Shown: positions 26,180 through 36,472 of the stretch, one piece after another | Layout: every line of letters starts with the position of its first letter | Position numbering within the stretch: the first letter of the stretch is position 1 | From: RGIG3528 sp045629005 | GTDB lineage: Bacteria > Bacillota > Clostridia > Lachnospirales > Lachnospiraceae | Assembly: GCA_045629005.1 (NCBI GenBank) | Contig: JAZQQJ010000027.1 | Span: 14,603-78,602 of the forward strand | Length of the DNA stretch: 64,000 nt | Direction of reading: 5' to 3' | Notes under the pieces: generated by a model | What the model was told of the DNA's origin: nothing | The model's input: only the letters and a program-made list of their open reading frames with translations | The model's database searches: none | Made by a program: the position numbers and the translations under genes

Positions 26180-28720
26180 ATGACTTTATTTGAAAATGCA
26201 AAAAAGCTTTTAAAAGAAATAAGAGATTTAGTTAAAAGCTATAATAAATCGGATACAAAACTTCGTGCAGCATATGCTTTTTCATACAAACATCACCGTC
26301 TTAAAAAGAACGTGATTTTGTATGAAGCTTTTTTTGGCCGCGGAATGGTTTGTGGCCCGTATGCCCTTTTTCTGGAGGCGCTGGAGGACCCGCGACTTTC
26401 AAACTGCAAACATGTATGGGTAATTGATAACGAAGAGGATCTGGAAAGCTATAAATCCGAATACAGTGGCAGAAAAAATGTAAGTTTTGTCAAAACCAAT
26501 ACGAAAAAATACATGAAAGCTCTTGCTACAGCCGGAAGAATAGTAAATAATATGGCTTTCATGAATATCTATACAAAAAGGGAAGGCCAGGTTTATATCA
26601 ACACATGGCACGGTGTCCCCTTCAGGAAATTTGGCTACGATATTCCGAATGCACCCAGAGAGAATACAAACATAATGCGTAATTTCCTTAGCACGGATTA
26701 TCTTGTTTCTGCCAATACTTTTATGACCGAAAAGTTCAGAAATTCCTATAAGCTGGACGGTATTTTTGAGGGAAAAGTTCTTGAGGAGACCTACCCGAGA
26801 CTTGATACACTTTTCAGATTTTCAAAGGAACAGGTGTTTGCAAAATTCCGTGACTACGGTGTTTGCCCTGACAACAGCAAAAAGATTATCCTTTATGCTC
26901 CTGCATGGCGAGGCGAGTATTATTCTCATGCAAGCAGTGACGTAGACTTTTGCGGAACCTTTAAATCAGAACTTGAGAAGCATATAGATACTGACAGATA
27001 TCAGGTATTTGTAAGTCTTCATCAGCGTGTGTACCAGCTTGCGCGTACAAAGCTGAATGGGTCATGGTTTATTCCCGCAACAATAGATGCAAACGAAATC
27101 CTCAGTGTAACCGATATTCTTGTTACGGATTTTTCAAGCATATTCTATGATTTCCTTGCAACAGGCCGTCCGGTACTATTTTATTCCGAGGACAGTGAAG
27201 CCTTCAGAAACGGAAAAATGCTTTATCAGACAGAAGAACACCTTCCGGGTCCCTGCACATCCACAATAGAGGAACTTGCAAGGCTTATTAATGATATTGA
27301 AACAGTTACAGGGGAATGGAAGAGTAAATACGAGGAAATACGAAGATTTGCCAATTCGTATTCCGACGGTAATGCGTCAAAGCGTGTAATTGATGCAGCC
27401 TTCTTCGGAAATGAAGAAAACTGCAATGTTAAGAACTTCAAAAACAATAAAAAGAAGCTTCTTATTTCGCGAGGAAAGATGAAGCTTAACGGTATAACGA
27501 CTACTTTTGTAAATCTTCTTAAAGAAATTGATTATGACAATTATGATGTGTCGGTAATGATTGCAAGAAGTGATATAGACCGTGAAATACACACCTTTGA
27601 CCTCATTAATCCCAAGGCACGTATTCTTTACAGAAATACAACGCTTGACCTTACATTTTTTGAAAATCTGAAGCATCGTCTGAATCTTAATTTCGGGACA
27701 TCCACACCTTATCAGGATATATACAAAAAGGAATGGAAGAGGTCGTTTGGTGACGCTAAGTTTGATGCCGTTATCGATTTTGAAGGTTACAGTCTGTTCC
27801 ACCAGCTGCTTTTGCTACAGGCAGAAAACGCAAAGCATCTTATATGGCTTCACAGTGATATGAAGAACGAATGTCTTACAAAGTACGACTGGCTTGTGAA
27901 CGTTTTCAGAATGTATAAATTCTTCGATAAGGTTGTTGCATGCGGCAAAAGTATTGAAAGGGTAAGTGCCGAAAAACTCGGTAAATACATAGCAAAAGAT
28001 AAACTGACATATTCAAGAAATATTATTGATTTTGAAAAAATCATAAGGCTTTCCGATGACAGCAATATTGTTACTGTTGACGGAAAGAAGATGTTTGTTT
28101 CAAAGGAAGCGGACACCGTCGTTAAGTGGGAAAACAAAGAGCTCGTCAATGAAATTTATGAGGCTGAGTACATACCTTTTACTCCCGAATTTAATGAAAA
28201 AGGTGAAAGAAACTACCGCTTTGCAGCACTTGGAAGACCAAGCCCCGAGAAGAATCACGAAAACCTTATTAAGGCTTTTGCGAAACTTCACAAGGCTTAT
28301 CCCAATACATTCCTTTATATTCTTGGAATGGGACCTCTTTATGATGATTTAAAGGCTTTAACGGAAAAACTCGGCGTCGGTGAATATGTTTTCCTTCCCG
28401 GCCATGTCAATAATCCCTACATCATCATGAAGCATTGCGACTGCTTCGTGTTCCCGTCATATTATGAGGCTTATCCCGTTGTCACATTCGAAGCAAGAAC
28501 TCTCGGAATGCCCATCGTAATGTCCCGATTTGATACAGTTGATGAGGTATCAATGGAAAACGGACAGGAGCTTATCGGGCACGAAGAAAAGGATATCCTT
28601 GCAGGATTGACCGATTTTATTAACGGAAAAGTACCTTCGGATTACAAGTTTGATTATGAGGACTACAATAGAGAATGTATGTCGGAATTTTATAAAGTTA
28701 TAGGAGAGGAGACCGTCTGA
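26180..28720 (+). CDS. Bifunctional CDP-glycerol glycerophosphotransferase / GT4 glycosyltransferase (paralogue 1)
   Basis: Two-domain cytoplasmic enzyme predicted to build a glycerol-phosphate-containing wall or capsule polymer. The N-terminal half (about 1-400) is TagB/TagF-like, with INTWHGVPFRKFGYD and LVTDFSSIFYDFL. The C-terminal half is a GT-B glycosyltransferase with AALGRPSPEKNHENL and the donor-site FPSYYEAYPVVTFEA. ATG 26180 is chosen for the GGAG upstream over ATG 26135. The TagF His in the usual PHQR is replaced: here SLHQRV. Product is 846 residues. First of three tandem paralogues. Likely acceptor and sugar are unknown. Confidence 0.85.
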   Translation: MTLFENAKKLLKEIRDLVKSYNKSDTKLRAAYAFSYKHHRLKKNVILYEAFFGRGMVCGPYALFLEALEDPRLSNCKHVWVIDNEEDLESYKSEYSGRKNVSFVKTNTKKYMKALATAGRIVNNMAFMNIYTKREGQVYINTWHGVPFRKFGYDIPNAPRENTNIMRNFLSTDYLVSANTFMTEKFRNSYKLDGIFEGKVLEETYPRLDTLFRFSKEQVFAKFRDYGVCPDNSKKIILYAPAWRGEYYSHASSDVDFCGTFKSELEKHIDTDRYQVFVSLHQRVYQLARTKLNGSWFIPATIDANEILSVTDILVTDFSSIFYDFLATGRPVLFYSEDSEAFRNGKMLYQTEEHLPGPCTSTIEELARLINDIETVTGEWKSKYEEIRRFANSYSDGNASKRVIDAAFFGNEENCNVKNFKNNKKKLLISRGKMKLNGITTTFVNLLKEIDYDNYDVSVMIARSDIDREIHTFDLINPKARILYRNTTLDLTFFENLKHRLNLNFGTSTPYQDIYKKEWKRSFGDAKFDAVIDFEGYSLFHQLLLLQAENAKHLIWLHSDMKNECLTKYDWLVNVFRMYKFFDKVVACGKSIERVSAEKLGKYIAKDKLTYSRNIIDFEKIIRLSDDSNIVTVDGKKMFVSKEADTVVKWENKELVNEIYEAEYIPFTPEFNEKGERNYRFAALGRPSPEKNHENLIKAFAKLHKAYPNTFLYILGMGPLYDDLKALTEKLGVGEYVFLPGHVNNPYIIMKHCDCFVFPSYYEAYPVVTFEARTLGMPIVMSRFDTVDEVSMENGQELIGHEEKDILAGLTDFINGKVPSDYKFDYEDYNRECMSEFYKVIGEETV

Positions 28721-28743
28721 AACCACGGACGGACTGTATTGTT

Positions 28744-31299
28744 ATGAATCCGGTTTTAAAGAACATCAAGAGAATACTTCACATACCGGTAGGCGGAATT
28801 AAGTTTATTAAACGATTTTTTGAGCCTGCTTCGTTAAGAAGAGGGATTTATGCTTCGTTTTATGAAAGAAAGAAGCTTAAGGACAATGTTATTTTGTATG
28901 AATCTTTCTTCGGAAGAGGCATGCTTTGCGGACCTTATGCACTTTTTCTTGAGGCATTGTCGGATGAACGCGTCAAGGACTTCAAACACGTCTGGGTAAT
29001 GGAAAGCAAGGACGAAAAGAAGAGATTTAAAGAGACGTATAAGAACTATAAAAACGTCAAGTTCATTAACTACGGTGGAGTGAACTACGTTAAATACCTT
29101 ACAACTGCCAAGTATCTTGTCAATAATGTTACTTTCCCTTCGTACTACACAAAGAAAAAGGGACAGGTTTATATTAACACATGGCATGGAATTCCGCTGA
29201 AAACGCTAGGTTACGATATGCCTGACGGATGCGTTGAAATTGCGAATGTTGAGAGAAACTTCCTCTGTGTTGATTATCTTATTTCAGCCAATTCCTTTCT
29301 TACAGATGTTTACAAGAGAGGCTATAAGCTTGAGGGCATTTTTAATGGAAAGATTGTCGAAGAAGGCTATCCGCGTCTTGATCTGCTTTTCAGATTTTCA
29401 AGGGATGAAGTGCTTACAAAGCTTGAAAAACTCGGAATTAAAATTGACAGAAGCAAGAAGATTATTCTCTATGCACCTACGTGGAAGGGCGTAAATTATG
29501 CTCACGCCGAGGCCGGAGTAGAAGAGTATTTCGAGTTTAAAGAGACTCTTGAAAAAACAATAGATACAAGCAAGTACCAGATTCTTGTTAAGCCTCATCA
29601 GAGAGTTTTCCAGCTTGCGCACGACAAGATGACGGAGCCCTTCTTTGTGCCTGCAACGATAGACGCAAATGAAATACTCAGTGTTACGGACATTCTTGTA
29701 AGTGACTTTTCAAGTATCTTTTATGATTTCCTTGCAACAAAACGTCCTATACTTTTCTACATTAAGGACATTGAGACTTATAAAGAACAGCGCGGAATGT
29801 ATCACTCACTTGATACACACCTTCCGGGACCAAATGTGCGGACACTCGAAGACCTTGCAAAGCTTATCAATGATATTGATAATGTATCTGCGGAGTGGAT
29901 GCCCAAATACGAGGAATTAAGACAATATGCAAATGCATATTGCGATGGGCATATCTCAAAGAAAATCCTCGACATGGCTTTCTTTGGGAAAGAGGACGGT
30001 TACAACTTCTGCGTGCCCAAAACCGATAAGAAGAAGATTTTTATGCTCAGGGGCAAGATGCTTAAAAACGGTATTACAAGCTCAATGATCAATCTCCTGA
30101 ACAGAATCGATTACGACAAGTACGACATTACTTTGCTCATTGTCAACTGCAAGGAAGACACTCAGGTAAAAGCATACCGTAATATTAATCCGAATGTCAG
30201 AGTACTTTACAGAAACTCTACTTTCAATGTAACATTCTTTGAGAATGTTAAGATGAAGCTGAGACACCGTTTCGGCTCACGAACTCCGTTCCATAAAGTA
30301 TTTGAAAACGACTGGATTCGCACGGTAGGCGATTCGAAGTTTGACGTAATTGTTGATTTTGAGGGCTATAACGTATACTTCCAGCAGATGATACTTCAGG
30401 ACAGAAGCATTCCGAAGTACGAGTGGCTTCATAACGATATGCACAGGGAATACATGACAAAGATGAGCTGGCTCCCTAACATATTCCACAATTATAAGTA
30501 TTTCGATGGTATAGTTGCCTGTGGTAAGGAAATCGGTCGTGTTAATAAGGAATACCTTTGTGAGAAATATATCGACAGCAAAAAGCTCACATATGCACAT
30601 AACGTAATTGATTTTGAAAGGGTAAATGAACTTTCGAAAGAGGAGCATATGGGTGAATTTAACGGAAAACCTGCTTTTGTTCTGCATGAGGCGTATTCTC
30701 TTGAAAGTGCTTCAAAGAGAGGCAAGACCGTTACCGAAAACGTTGAAAAGGATTTCCTTCCGGAAGTACCCGAATATAACAGTGAAGGTAAGAGAAACAC
30801 ACGCTTTGTGGCTGTGGGAAGACTTAGTCAGGAAAAGAACCACAAGTGCCTTGTTGAGGCATTTGCAAAGCTTCTGAAGGATCAGCCCGATGCTTACTTA
30901 TACATTCTCGGAGACGGTCCTTTACTTAAGGAAGTACGTGCGCTGGCGGATTCCCTCGGAGTGACCGGACATGTACTTATTCCGGGACATGTTTCCAATC
31001 CTTACATTGTAATGAAACATAGTGACTGCCTCATACTTCCTTCACTTCATGAGGGACAGCCTCTTGTTGTAAACGAAGCACGTGCACTTGGGCTTCCCAT
31101 TATTCTTTCTGATTTCTCTTCTGTAAACGGTGTCCTTATTGAAAACGGACAGCTGCTTATCGGACATGAAACCGAAGACATTTATAAGGGCCTCTTGGGT
31201 TACTTTGAAGGAAAAGTCCCGAAGGATTATGTATTTGATTACGAAGAATATAACAGACGTGCTGTTGAAGAGTTCTACACCGCAATAGGAGTTAACTGA
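28744..31299 (+). CDS. Bifunctional CDP-glycerol glycerophosphotransferase / GT4 glycosyltransferase (paralogue 2)
   Basis: Same architecture as the preceding gene and colinear with it over its whole length. The N-terminal glycerophosphotransferase has NTWHGIPLKTLGYD, LVKPHQRVFQLA and LVSDFSSIFYDFL; the C-terminal GT-B domain has VGRLSQEKNHKCL and LPSLHEGQPLVVNEA. It keeps the canonical PHQR motif that paralogue 1 lacks. A 23-nt gap separates them. It overlaps the next gene by a single base (TGATG). Product is 851 residues. Probably acts in the same wall-polymer pathway. Confidence 0.85.
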   Translation: MNPVLKNIKRILHIPVGGIKFIKRFFEPASLRRGIYASFYERKKLKDNVILYESFFGRGMLCGPYALFLEALSDERVKDFKHVWVMESKDEKKRFKETYKNYKNVKFINYGGVNYVKYLTTAKYLVNNVTFPSYYTKKKGQVYINTWHGIPLKTLGYDMPDGCVEIANVERNFLCVDYLISANSFLTDVYKRGYKLEGIFNGKIVEEGYPRLDLLFRFSRDEVLTKLEKLGIKIDRSKKIILYAPTWKGVNYAHAEAGVEEYFEFKETLEKTIDTSKYQILVKPHQRVFQLAHDKMTEPFFVPATIDANEILSVTDILVSDFSSIFYDFLATKRPILFYIKDIETYKEQRGMYHSLDTHLPGPNVRTLEDLAKLINDIDNVSAEWMPKYEELRQYANAYCDGHISKKILDMAFFGKEDGYNFCVPKTDKKKIFMLRGKMLKNGITSSMINLLNRIDYDKYDITLLIVNCKEDTQVKAYRNINPNVRVLYRNSTFNVTFFENVKMKLRHRFGSRTPFHKVFENDWIRTVGDSKFDVIVDFEGYNVYFQQMILQDRSIPKYEWLHNDMHREYMTKMSWLPNIFHNYKYFDGIVACGKEIGRVNKEYLCEKYIDSKKLTYAHNVIDFERVNELSKEEHMGEFNGKPAFVLHEAYSLESASKRGKTVTENVEKDFLPEVPEYNSEGKRNTRFVAVGRLSQEKNHKCLVEAFAKLLKDQPDAYLYILGDGPLLKEVRALADSLGVTGHVLIPGHVSNPYIVMKHSDCLILPSLHEGQPLVVNEARALGLPIILSDFSSVNGVLIENGQLLIGHETEDIYKGLLGYFEGKVPKDYVFDYEEYNRRAVEEFYTAIGVN

Positions 31300-32435
31300 T
31301 GAACATCCTGATATTCAGGGGAAAATGTAAGCCTAACGGAATAAATACGGCTCTTATTAATCTGCTGAACGGGCTGGACCCGGAAAGAGATTCCATAACG
31401 CTGCTCCTTGTTAAAAGCAGGCGTTATGATGAAACGGAGACTATAAAAAGAATCAGCCCGAAAATAAAGGTAATCGTTAAGAATACCGGCTTCAAGGGAG
31501 CTGTTTTTGAACAGCTGATTCGTAAAACTTCCGCAGACATTTCAAAAACAAAGGGCTTCAAAACATATCTGGAAAAAGAACGTGATCTTTTGTTTGGTAA
31601 CGAAGAGTTTGATGCTGTTATAGATTTTGACGGCTATAATATCTATTACTACCACCTTCTTCTTTCACTTAAAGGAAAACATTATGTCTGGCTTCACAAC
31701 GATATGATGTCGGAAATGAAAAAAAGGTCTCCGTGGCTTAAAAGAAACTTCGCTATGTACAAACGCTTCGACAAGGTTATTTCCTGCGGTGAAAGCGTAT
31801 GCAGAATCAACAGGGAGAATCTGTCGGAAACGTATGATATCCCGGGCGAAAAATTCTCTTTTGTATCCAACTTATGTGACGCTCTGCGTGTAAAGAAGCT
31901 TTCATCGGAAATATGCGGAATCAGTATTCCCGACGATGGAATTAATTTCATTACCTGCGGACGATGCAGTGTTGAGAAAAACCACATTGCACTTATACAG
32001 GCGTTTAAACGCATTGCTACAGAAAGACCGGAGACAAAACTTATAATTCTCGGAAACGGTCCGTTGTACGATAAGGAGAGAACGGAAGCGGGAGATTTAC
32101 TGAATAACGGACGAATTATCATGCCCGGAAACGTTGCGAATCCTTACGCTGTTATGAATAAATGTGACTGTTTTATACTTCCTTCCCTTCATGAAGGACA
32201 GCCTATGGTCATTAAGGAAGCAAGGATTCTCGGACTGCCGATTATTGTATCGTCTTTCTCAAGCGTGAAGGACTGCCTTATAGAAAACGGACAGCTTCTT
32301 ACGGGAAATGATGCAGACTCGCTTTACGATGCAATGAATGCGTTTATGGACGGCAAAGTACCTTCCGAATATGTTTATTCCGGAGAGCAGGAGAACAAAA
32401 AAGCATTGCAGGAGTTTTTCAGTGTCTTAAGCTGA
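31299..32435 (+). CDS. GT4 glycosyltransferase (paralogue 3, single domain)
   Basis: A 378-residue GT-B glycosyltransferase that matches the C-terminal halves of the two preceding proteins from its first residues (FRGKCKPNGINTALINLL) to the end. It has the donor-site LPSLHEGQPMVIKEA. The N-terminal glycerophosphotransferase domain is absent. It likely arose by partial duplication. Translational coupling to paralogue 2 through a one-base overlap. No terminator hairpin was seen after it; the leuS promoter follows at once. Confidence 0.88.
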   Translation: MNILIFRGKCKPNGINTALINLLNGLDPERDSITLLLVKSRRYDETETIKRISPKIKVIVKNTGFKGAVFEQLIRKTSADISKTKGFKTYLEKERDLLFGNEEFDAVIDFDGYNIYYYHLLLSLKGKHYVWLHNDMMSEMKKRSPWLKRNFAMYKRFDKVISCGESVCRINRENLSETYDIPGEKFSFVSNLCDALRVKKLSSEICGISIPDDGINFITCGRCSVEKNHIALIQAFKRIATERPETKLIILGNGPLYDKERTEAGDLLNNGRIIMPGNVANPYAVMNKCDCFILPSLHEGQPMVIKEARILGLPIIVSSFSSVKDCLIENGQLLTGNDADSLYDAMNAFMDGKVPSEYVYSGEQENKKALQEFFSVLS

Positions 32436-32443
32436 TTAAATTC

Positions 32444-32472
32444 TTGAAAAACACGCCGATAAGGTGTATAAA
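32444..32472 (+). promoter_or_regulatory. leuS promoter
   Basis: TTGAAA (32444-32449), 17 nt, TATAAA (32467-32472). The leader is only about 30 nt, too short for a T-box. Confidence 0.6.
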
Positions 32473-32508
32473 TGTAGAAAATTTGCAATTTATTTAAGGA
32501 GAACTACT

Positions 32509-34932
32509 ATGGTTAGAGAATACAATCCCGCTGAGATTGAGAAAAAATGGCATAAGTACTGGGAAGAGCATGATACCTTTAAAACAGATGTATGGGACTT
32601 TTCAAAGCCCAAGTTTTACGCACTCGATATGTTCCCGTATCCTTCAGGGGTTGGTCTCCATGCAGGACATCCCGAAGGCTATACAGCTACGGATATCATT
32701 TCAAGAATGAAGAGAATGCAGGGCTATAACGTTCTTCATCCTATGGGCTATGACTCTTTCGGTCTTCCGGCAGAGCAGTATGCCGTTACAACAGGTAATC
32801 ATCCCAATGGATTTACCCAGAAAAATATTCAGACCTTTACGGGTCAGCTTAAGGAGCTTGGCTTTGACTATGACTGGTCAAAGTGTATTGCTACAAGCGA
32901 TCCTTCTTTCTACAAGTGGACACAGTGGATCTTCAAACAGCTCTACCTCGCAGGCTATGCAAAGCATATCGATATGCCTGTTAACTGGTGTGAAGAGCTC
33001 GGTACTGTTCTTTCAAACGATGAAGTAATTGACGGAAAGTCAGAACGAGGCGGATTCCCCGTTGTCAGAAAGAATATGAAGCAGTGGGTTATCGACCAGC
33101 CTGCATTTGCTGAAAAGCTTCTTGAAGGCCTTAATGAAATTGACTGGCCCGAATCCACAAAGGATATGCAGCGTCACTGGATCGGAAAGTCCGAAGGCGT
33201 TGAAGTTAACTTCCAGATTGTAGGTGGCGGCGAGTTCTCCATCTTCACAACCTGTATCGAGACAATTTACGGCATTACCTTCATGGTACTTGCTCCCGAC
33301 GGAGACATTGTTGAGAGACTTCTTGACAGAGTTGAGAACCTCGACGAGGTTAAAGCATACATCGAAGAAACAAAGAAAAAGAATGATATGGACCGTACAG
33401 AACTCAATAAGGGTAAGTCCGGATGTGAGTTAAAGGGTCTTAAGGCTATTAATCCCGTTAACGGTCGTGAAGTTGCTCTTTTCCTTGGTGATTTCGTTCT
33501 TGCAAGCTATGGTACAGGCGCAGTTATGGCTGTTCCTTCACATGACCAGAGAGACTTCGAATATGCACAGGTACACAACATTCCTATGATTCAGGTTATT
33601 GATGGTGCAGACGTTTCCGAGCATGCTTTTGAAAAGGGCGATTATCTCGGAAAGGGCTGTAAGCTCATTAACTCCGAAGAATTCACAGGACTTACCGTAG
33701 AAGAAGCAAAGAAAGCCATTACAGACAAGCTTGTTGCTATGGGCGTTGCAAAGCGTACTGTAAACTATCACTTCAGAGAGTGGATTTTCGCACGTCAGCG
33801 TTACTGGGGCGAGCCCGTTCCCGTTTTCTATGACGAGGATGGCAACATCCATTGCCTTGAGGATGAGGAACTTCCTCTTGTACTTCCTGAGCTTGAGGAC
33901 TACAAGGGCCATAACGGAAAGGCTCCTCTTGAAAATGCAACAGAATGGAAACAGTACGAGAAGAACGGCGTAAAGGGCGTCAGAGAGACTTCCACAATGC
34001 CCGGTTCCGCAGGTTCCAGCTGGTATTATATGAGATACATCGACCCCGACAATGATAAGGAATTCTGTGACCAGAAGCTTCTTAAGCACTGGCTCCCTGT
34101 TGACCTTTACATCGGTGGTCCTGAGCATGCTGTCGGACACCTTATGTATGCACGTATTTGGAACAGATTCCTTTACGATAAGGGTCTTTCACCTGTTAAG
34201 GAGCCTTTCAAAAAGCTCGTACATCAGGGTATGATTCTTGGCTCAAACGGCATTAAAATGGGCAAACGTTTCCCTGAGTTTGTTGTAAATCCTTCCGACA
34301 TCGTAAACAAGTACGGTGCAGACACACTTCGTCTTTACGAGATGTTCATGGGTGCACTTGAGGCTTCCAAGCCTTGGAGCGATCAGGGCGTTGAAGGTGC
34401 AAGACGTTTCATTAACCGTGTATGGGCATTCTTCACAGATGAGGAGAAGCTTACAAATACTGAAAACGAAACACTTAAGAAGGCATACCATCAGACAATC
34501 AAGAAAGTTTCACATGACTATGAAACTCTTGGTTTCAATACAGCAATAAGCCAGCTTATGATTTTCGTAAACAAGTGCTATGAGGAAAAGAGCTGTCCTC
34601 GTGAGTACGCAGAAGGCTTTGTAAAGATGTTCTCATGCGTATGTCCTCATGTAGGCGAAGAAATCTGGGAAATCCTCGGACACAATTCTTCAATTGCTCA
34701 TGAGTCATGGCCTGTTCTTGACGAGAGTGCTCTTGTTGAGGATACAGTTGAAATCGGTGTTCAGGTAAACGGCAAGCTTCGTGGCGTAGTTAAGCTTGGT
34801 GTTGATGAAGAAAGTGTATCCGCACTTGCAAAAGCAAAAGAAGTTGAAAGCGTTAAGCCTTTCGTAGAAGGAAAGACAGTTGTTAAGGAAATCTACGTTA
34901 AGGGCAAGATTGTAAATATCGTGGTAAAATAA
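32509..34932 (+). CDS. leuS: Leucyl-tRNA synthetase
   Basis: Charges tRNA-Leu. The HIGH motif appears as HAGH (51-54) in PYPSGVGLHAGHPEG. The CP1 editing region is present (about 220-420) and the tail follows the usual order. The second signature, normally KMSKS, reads KMGKR at 583-587. Start ATG 32509 follows AAGGAG; an in-frame ATG at 32464 lies inside the promoter. Product is 807 residues, normal. nfo starts immediately after the stop. Confidence 0.96.
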   Translation: MVREYNPAEIEKKWHKYWEEHDTFKTDVWDFSKPKFYALDMFPYPSGVGLHAGHPEGYTATDIISRMKRMQGYNVLHPMGYDSFGLPAEQYAVTTGNHPNGFTQKNIQTFTGQLKELGFDYDWSKCIATSDPSFYKWTQWIFKQLYLAGYAKHIDMPVNWCEELGTVLSNDEVIDGKSERGGFPVVRKNMKQWVIDQPAFAEKLLEGLNEIDWPESTKDMQRHWIGKSEGVEVNFQIVGGGEFSIFTTCIETIYGITFMVLAPDGDIVERLLDRVENLDEVKAYIEETKKKNDMDRTELNKGKSGCELKGLKAINPVNGREVALFLGDFVLASYGTGAVMAVPSHDQRDFEYAQVHNIPMIQVIDGADVSEHAFEKGDYLGKGCKLINSEEFTGLTVEEAKKAITDKLVAMGVAKRTVNYHFREWIFARQRYWGEPVPVFYDEDGNIHCLEDEELPLVLPELEDYKGHNGKAPLENATEWKQYEKNGVKGVRETSTMPGSAGSSWYYMRYIDPDNDKEFCDQKLLKHWLPVDLYIGGPEHAVGHLMYARIWNRFLYDKGLSPVKEPFKKLVHQGMILGSNGIKMGKRFPEFVVNPSDIVNKYGADTLRLYEMFMGALEASKPWSDQGVEGARRFINRVWAFFTDEEKLTNTENETLKKAYHQTIKKVSHDYETLGFNTAISQLMIFVNKCYEEKSCPREYAEGFVKMFSCVCPHVGEEIWEILGHNSSIAHESWPVLDESALVEDTVEIGVQVNGKLRGVVKLGVDEESVSALAKAKEVESVKPFVEGKTVVKEIYVKGKIVNIVVK

Positions 34933-35778
34933 ATGAACAATATCTTACTCGGCTCCCATGTGGGAATGAGCGGTAAGGAAATGTTTCTTGGCTCCGTACG
35001 GGAAGCTCTTTCCTACGGAGCCAATACATTTATGCTCTACACGGGAGCACCCCAAAATACAAAAAGAAAAGAAATAAGCGAGTTAAACATCGAAGCGGGA
35101 ACAGCTCTTATGAAGGAGTCCGGAATTAACCGCTTTGTTGTGCATGCACCGTACATAATTAATCTTGCAAACGCAGTTAAGCCCGAAACATATTCACTTG
35201 CTGTTGACTTCCTCAGAAAGGAAATTGAAAGGACTGAAGCAATGGGCGCAGAGACGCTTATTCTTCATCCGGGCTCACATGTTGGAGAAGGCGTTGAAAC
35301 AGGCGTTAAAAAGATATGTGAGGGGCTGAACGAGGTTCTTACCTCCGATATGAAAATTACGGTTTCTCTTGAGACAATGGCCGGTAAAGGCAGTGAAGTC
35401 GGAAGAAGCTTTGAAGAGCTTGCCATGATTTTTGATGGTGTAAAGTGCAATAATCTTCTTAGGGTATGTTTCGACACCTGTCATACATGGGACAGCGGAT
35501 ATGACATCGTAAACGATTTTGATGGTGTTATCGGTAAATTTGATAAGGTGCTCGGAATCGACAAAATTGCTGCATTCCACATTAATGACAGCAAGAATGA
35601 ACGAGGCGCTTCCAAGGACCGCCATGCAAATATCGGTGACGGGTTTATAGGTACGGAAGCGTTAAGACGAATTGTTTGGGATGAAAGATTTATATCGGTG
35701 CCTAAAATTCTTGAAACACCGTACATAAATGATGCAGCACCTTATAAACAGGAAATTGATCTTTTAAGAAACAAATAG
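34933..35778 (+). CDS. nfo: Deoxyribonuclease IV (AP endonuclease)
   Basis: Base-excision repair endonuclease with a zinc TIM barrel. Zinc-ligand motifs are visible: ILHPGSHVGEG, CFDTCHTWDSGYD and FHINDSKNERGASKDRHANIGDG in separate strands, in the family order. 281 residues, normal. It begins directly after the leuS stop codon with no spacer, so expression depends on leuS translation. Confidence 0.95.
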   Translation: MNNILLGSHVGMSGKEMFLGSVREALSYGANTFMLYTGAPQNTKRKEISELNIEAGTALMKESGINRFVVHAPYIINLANAVKPETYSLAVDFLRKEIERTEAMGAETLILHPGSHVGEGVETGVKKICEGLNEVLTSDMKITVSLETMAGKGSEVGRSFEELAMIFDGVKCNNLLRVCFDTCHTWDSGYDIVNDFDGVIGKFDKVLGIDKIAAFHINDSKNERGASKDRHANIGDGFIGTEALRRIVWDERFISVPKILETPYINDAAPYKQEIDLLRNK

Positions 35779-35799
35779 GAACGTCTACGAGAGTAGAAT

Positions 35800-36471
35800 A
35801 TGGCAAACGCAATAAGAACAGAGTTTCATATTCACACAAGATATTCGAAGGACAGTCTGTTAAACGGGCCGTTCCTTCTTTTGATATGCAAACTTAAGAA
35901 AATACAATGCGTTGCCATTACCGACCATAACGAACTTGAAGGTGCGCTTAAATATTCCGGTTATCTTTCAAGACATGGAATTAACGTTATTCCCGGAGAA
36001 GAGATTTTCAGTAAAGACGGAGAAATAATCGGCTTATTCCTGAAAGAAAGAATTAACCCCGGGCTTTCTGCGGAAGAAACTGCAAAAGAAATAAAAAAAC
36101 AGGGCGGAATAGTTTATATTCCACACCCATATGACGAAAAAAGATATAGGACGGTTATTAAAGAAGATGCGCTGAAGAGTATTTCCGAATATGTTGATGT
36201 CATTGAAATCCATAACGGAAGAAATGTCTCAATGGATTTTTCTGAAAAGCAAAAAGAAATACAGGTTAATTTTGGGAAGATTGCCTGTGTCGGAAGCGAT
36301 GCGCATACCTTCTTTGAACTAGGAAGAAATATAGTAAAGGTATCATCCGTAGAGAGGGATACTTTGTTGGAAGCACTGAAGACAGCAGAATTCACGATGA
36401 AAAAGTGTCTTTTCCTTTCTCATAAGTGGACAATTGCAGCTAAGATTTTAAAGCGCTTCAGAAGGGGTTAG
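35800..36471 (+). CDS. PHP domain metal-dependent hydrolase
   Basis: A 223-residue phosphoesterase-type protein. The PHP motifs appear in order: FHIHTRYS, ITDHNE, PGEE, IPHPYD and CVGSDAH. This matches stand-alone PHP proteins that act on small phosphates. The substrate is unknown. It lies 21 nt after nfo and one base before the next gene, so it is part of the leuS-licD operon. Confidence 0.88.
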   Translation: MANAIRTEFHIHTRYSKDSLLNGPFLLLICKLKKIQCVAITDHNELEGALKYSGYLSRHGINVIPGEEIFSKDGEIIGLFLKERINPGLSAEETAKEIKKQGGIVYIPHPYDEKRYRTVIKEDALKSISEYVDVIEIHNGRNVSMDFSEKQKEIQVNFGKIACVGSDAHTFFELGRNIVKVSSVERDTLLEALKTAEFTMKKCLFLSHKWTIAAKILKRFRRG

Positions 36472-36472
36472 A

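Noticed and set aside
28713..28732. Terminator between glycerophosphotransferase paralogues 1 and 2
   Set aside because: A CCGTC/GACGG hairpin exists but only 5 bp with no U-tract.
32473..32508. T-box leader for leuS (and likewise in front of hisS)
   Set aside because: Leaders are far too short and no T-box motif or antiterminator is visible.
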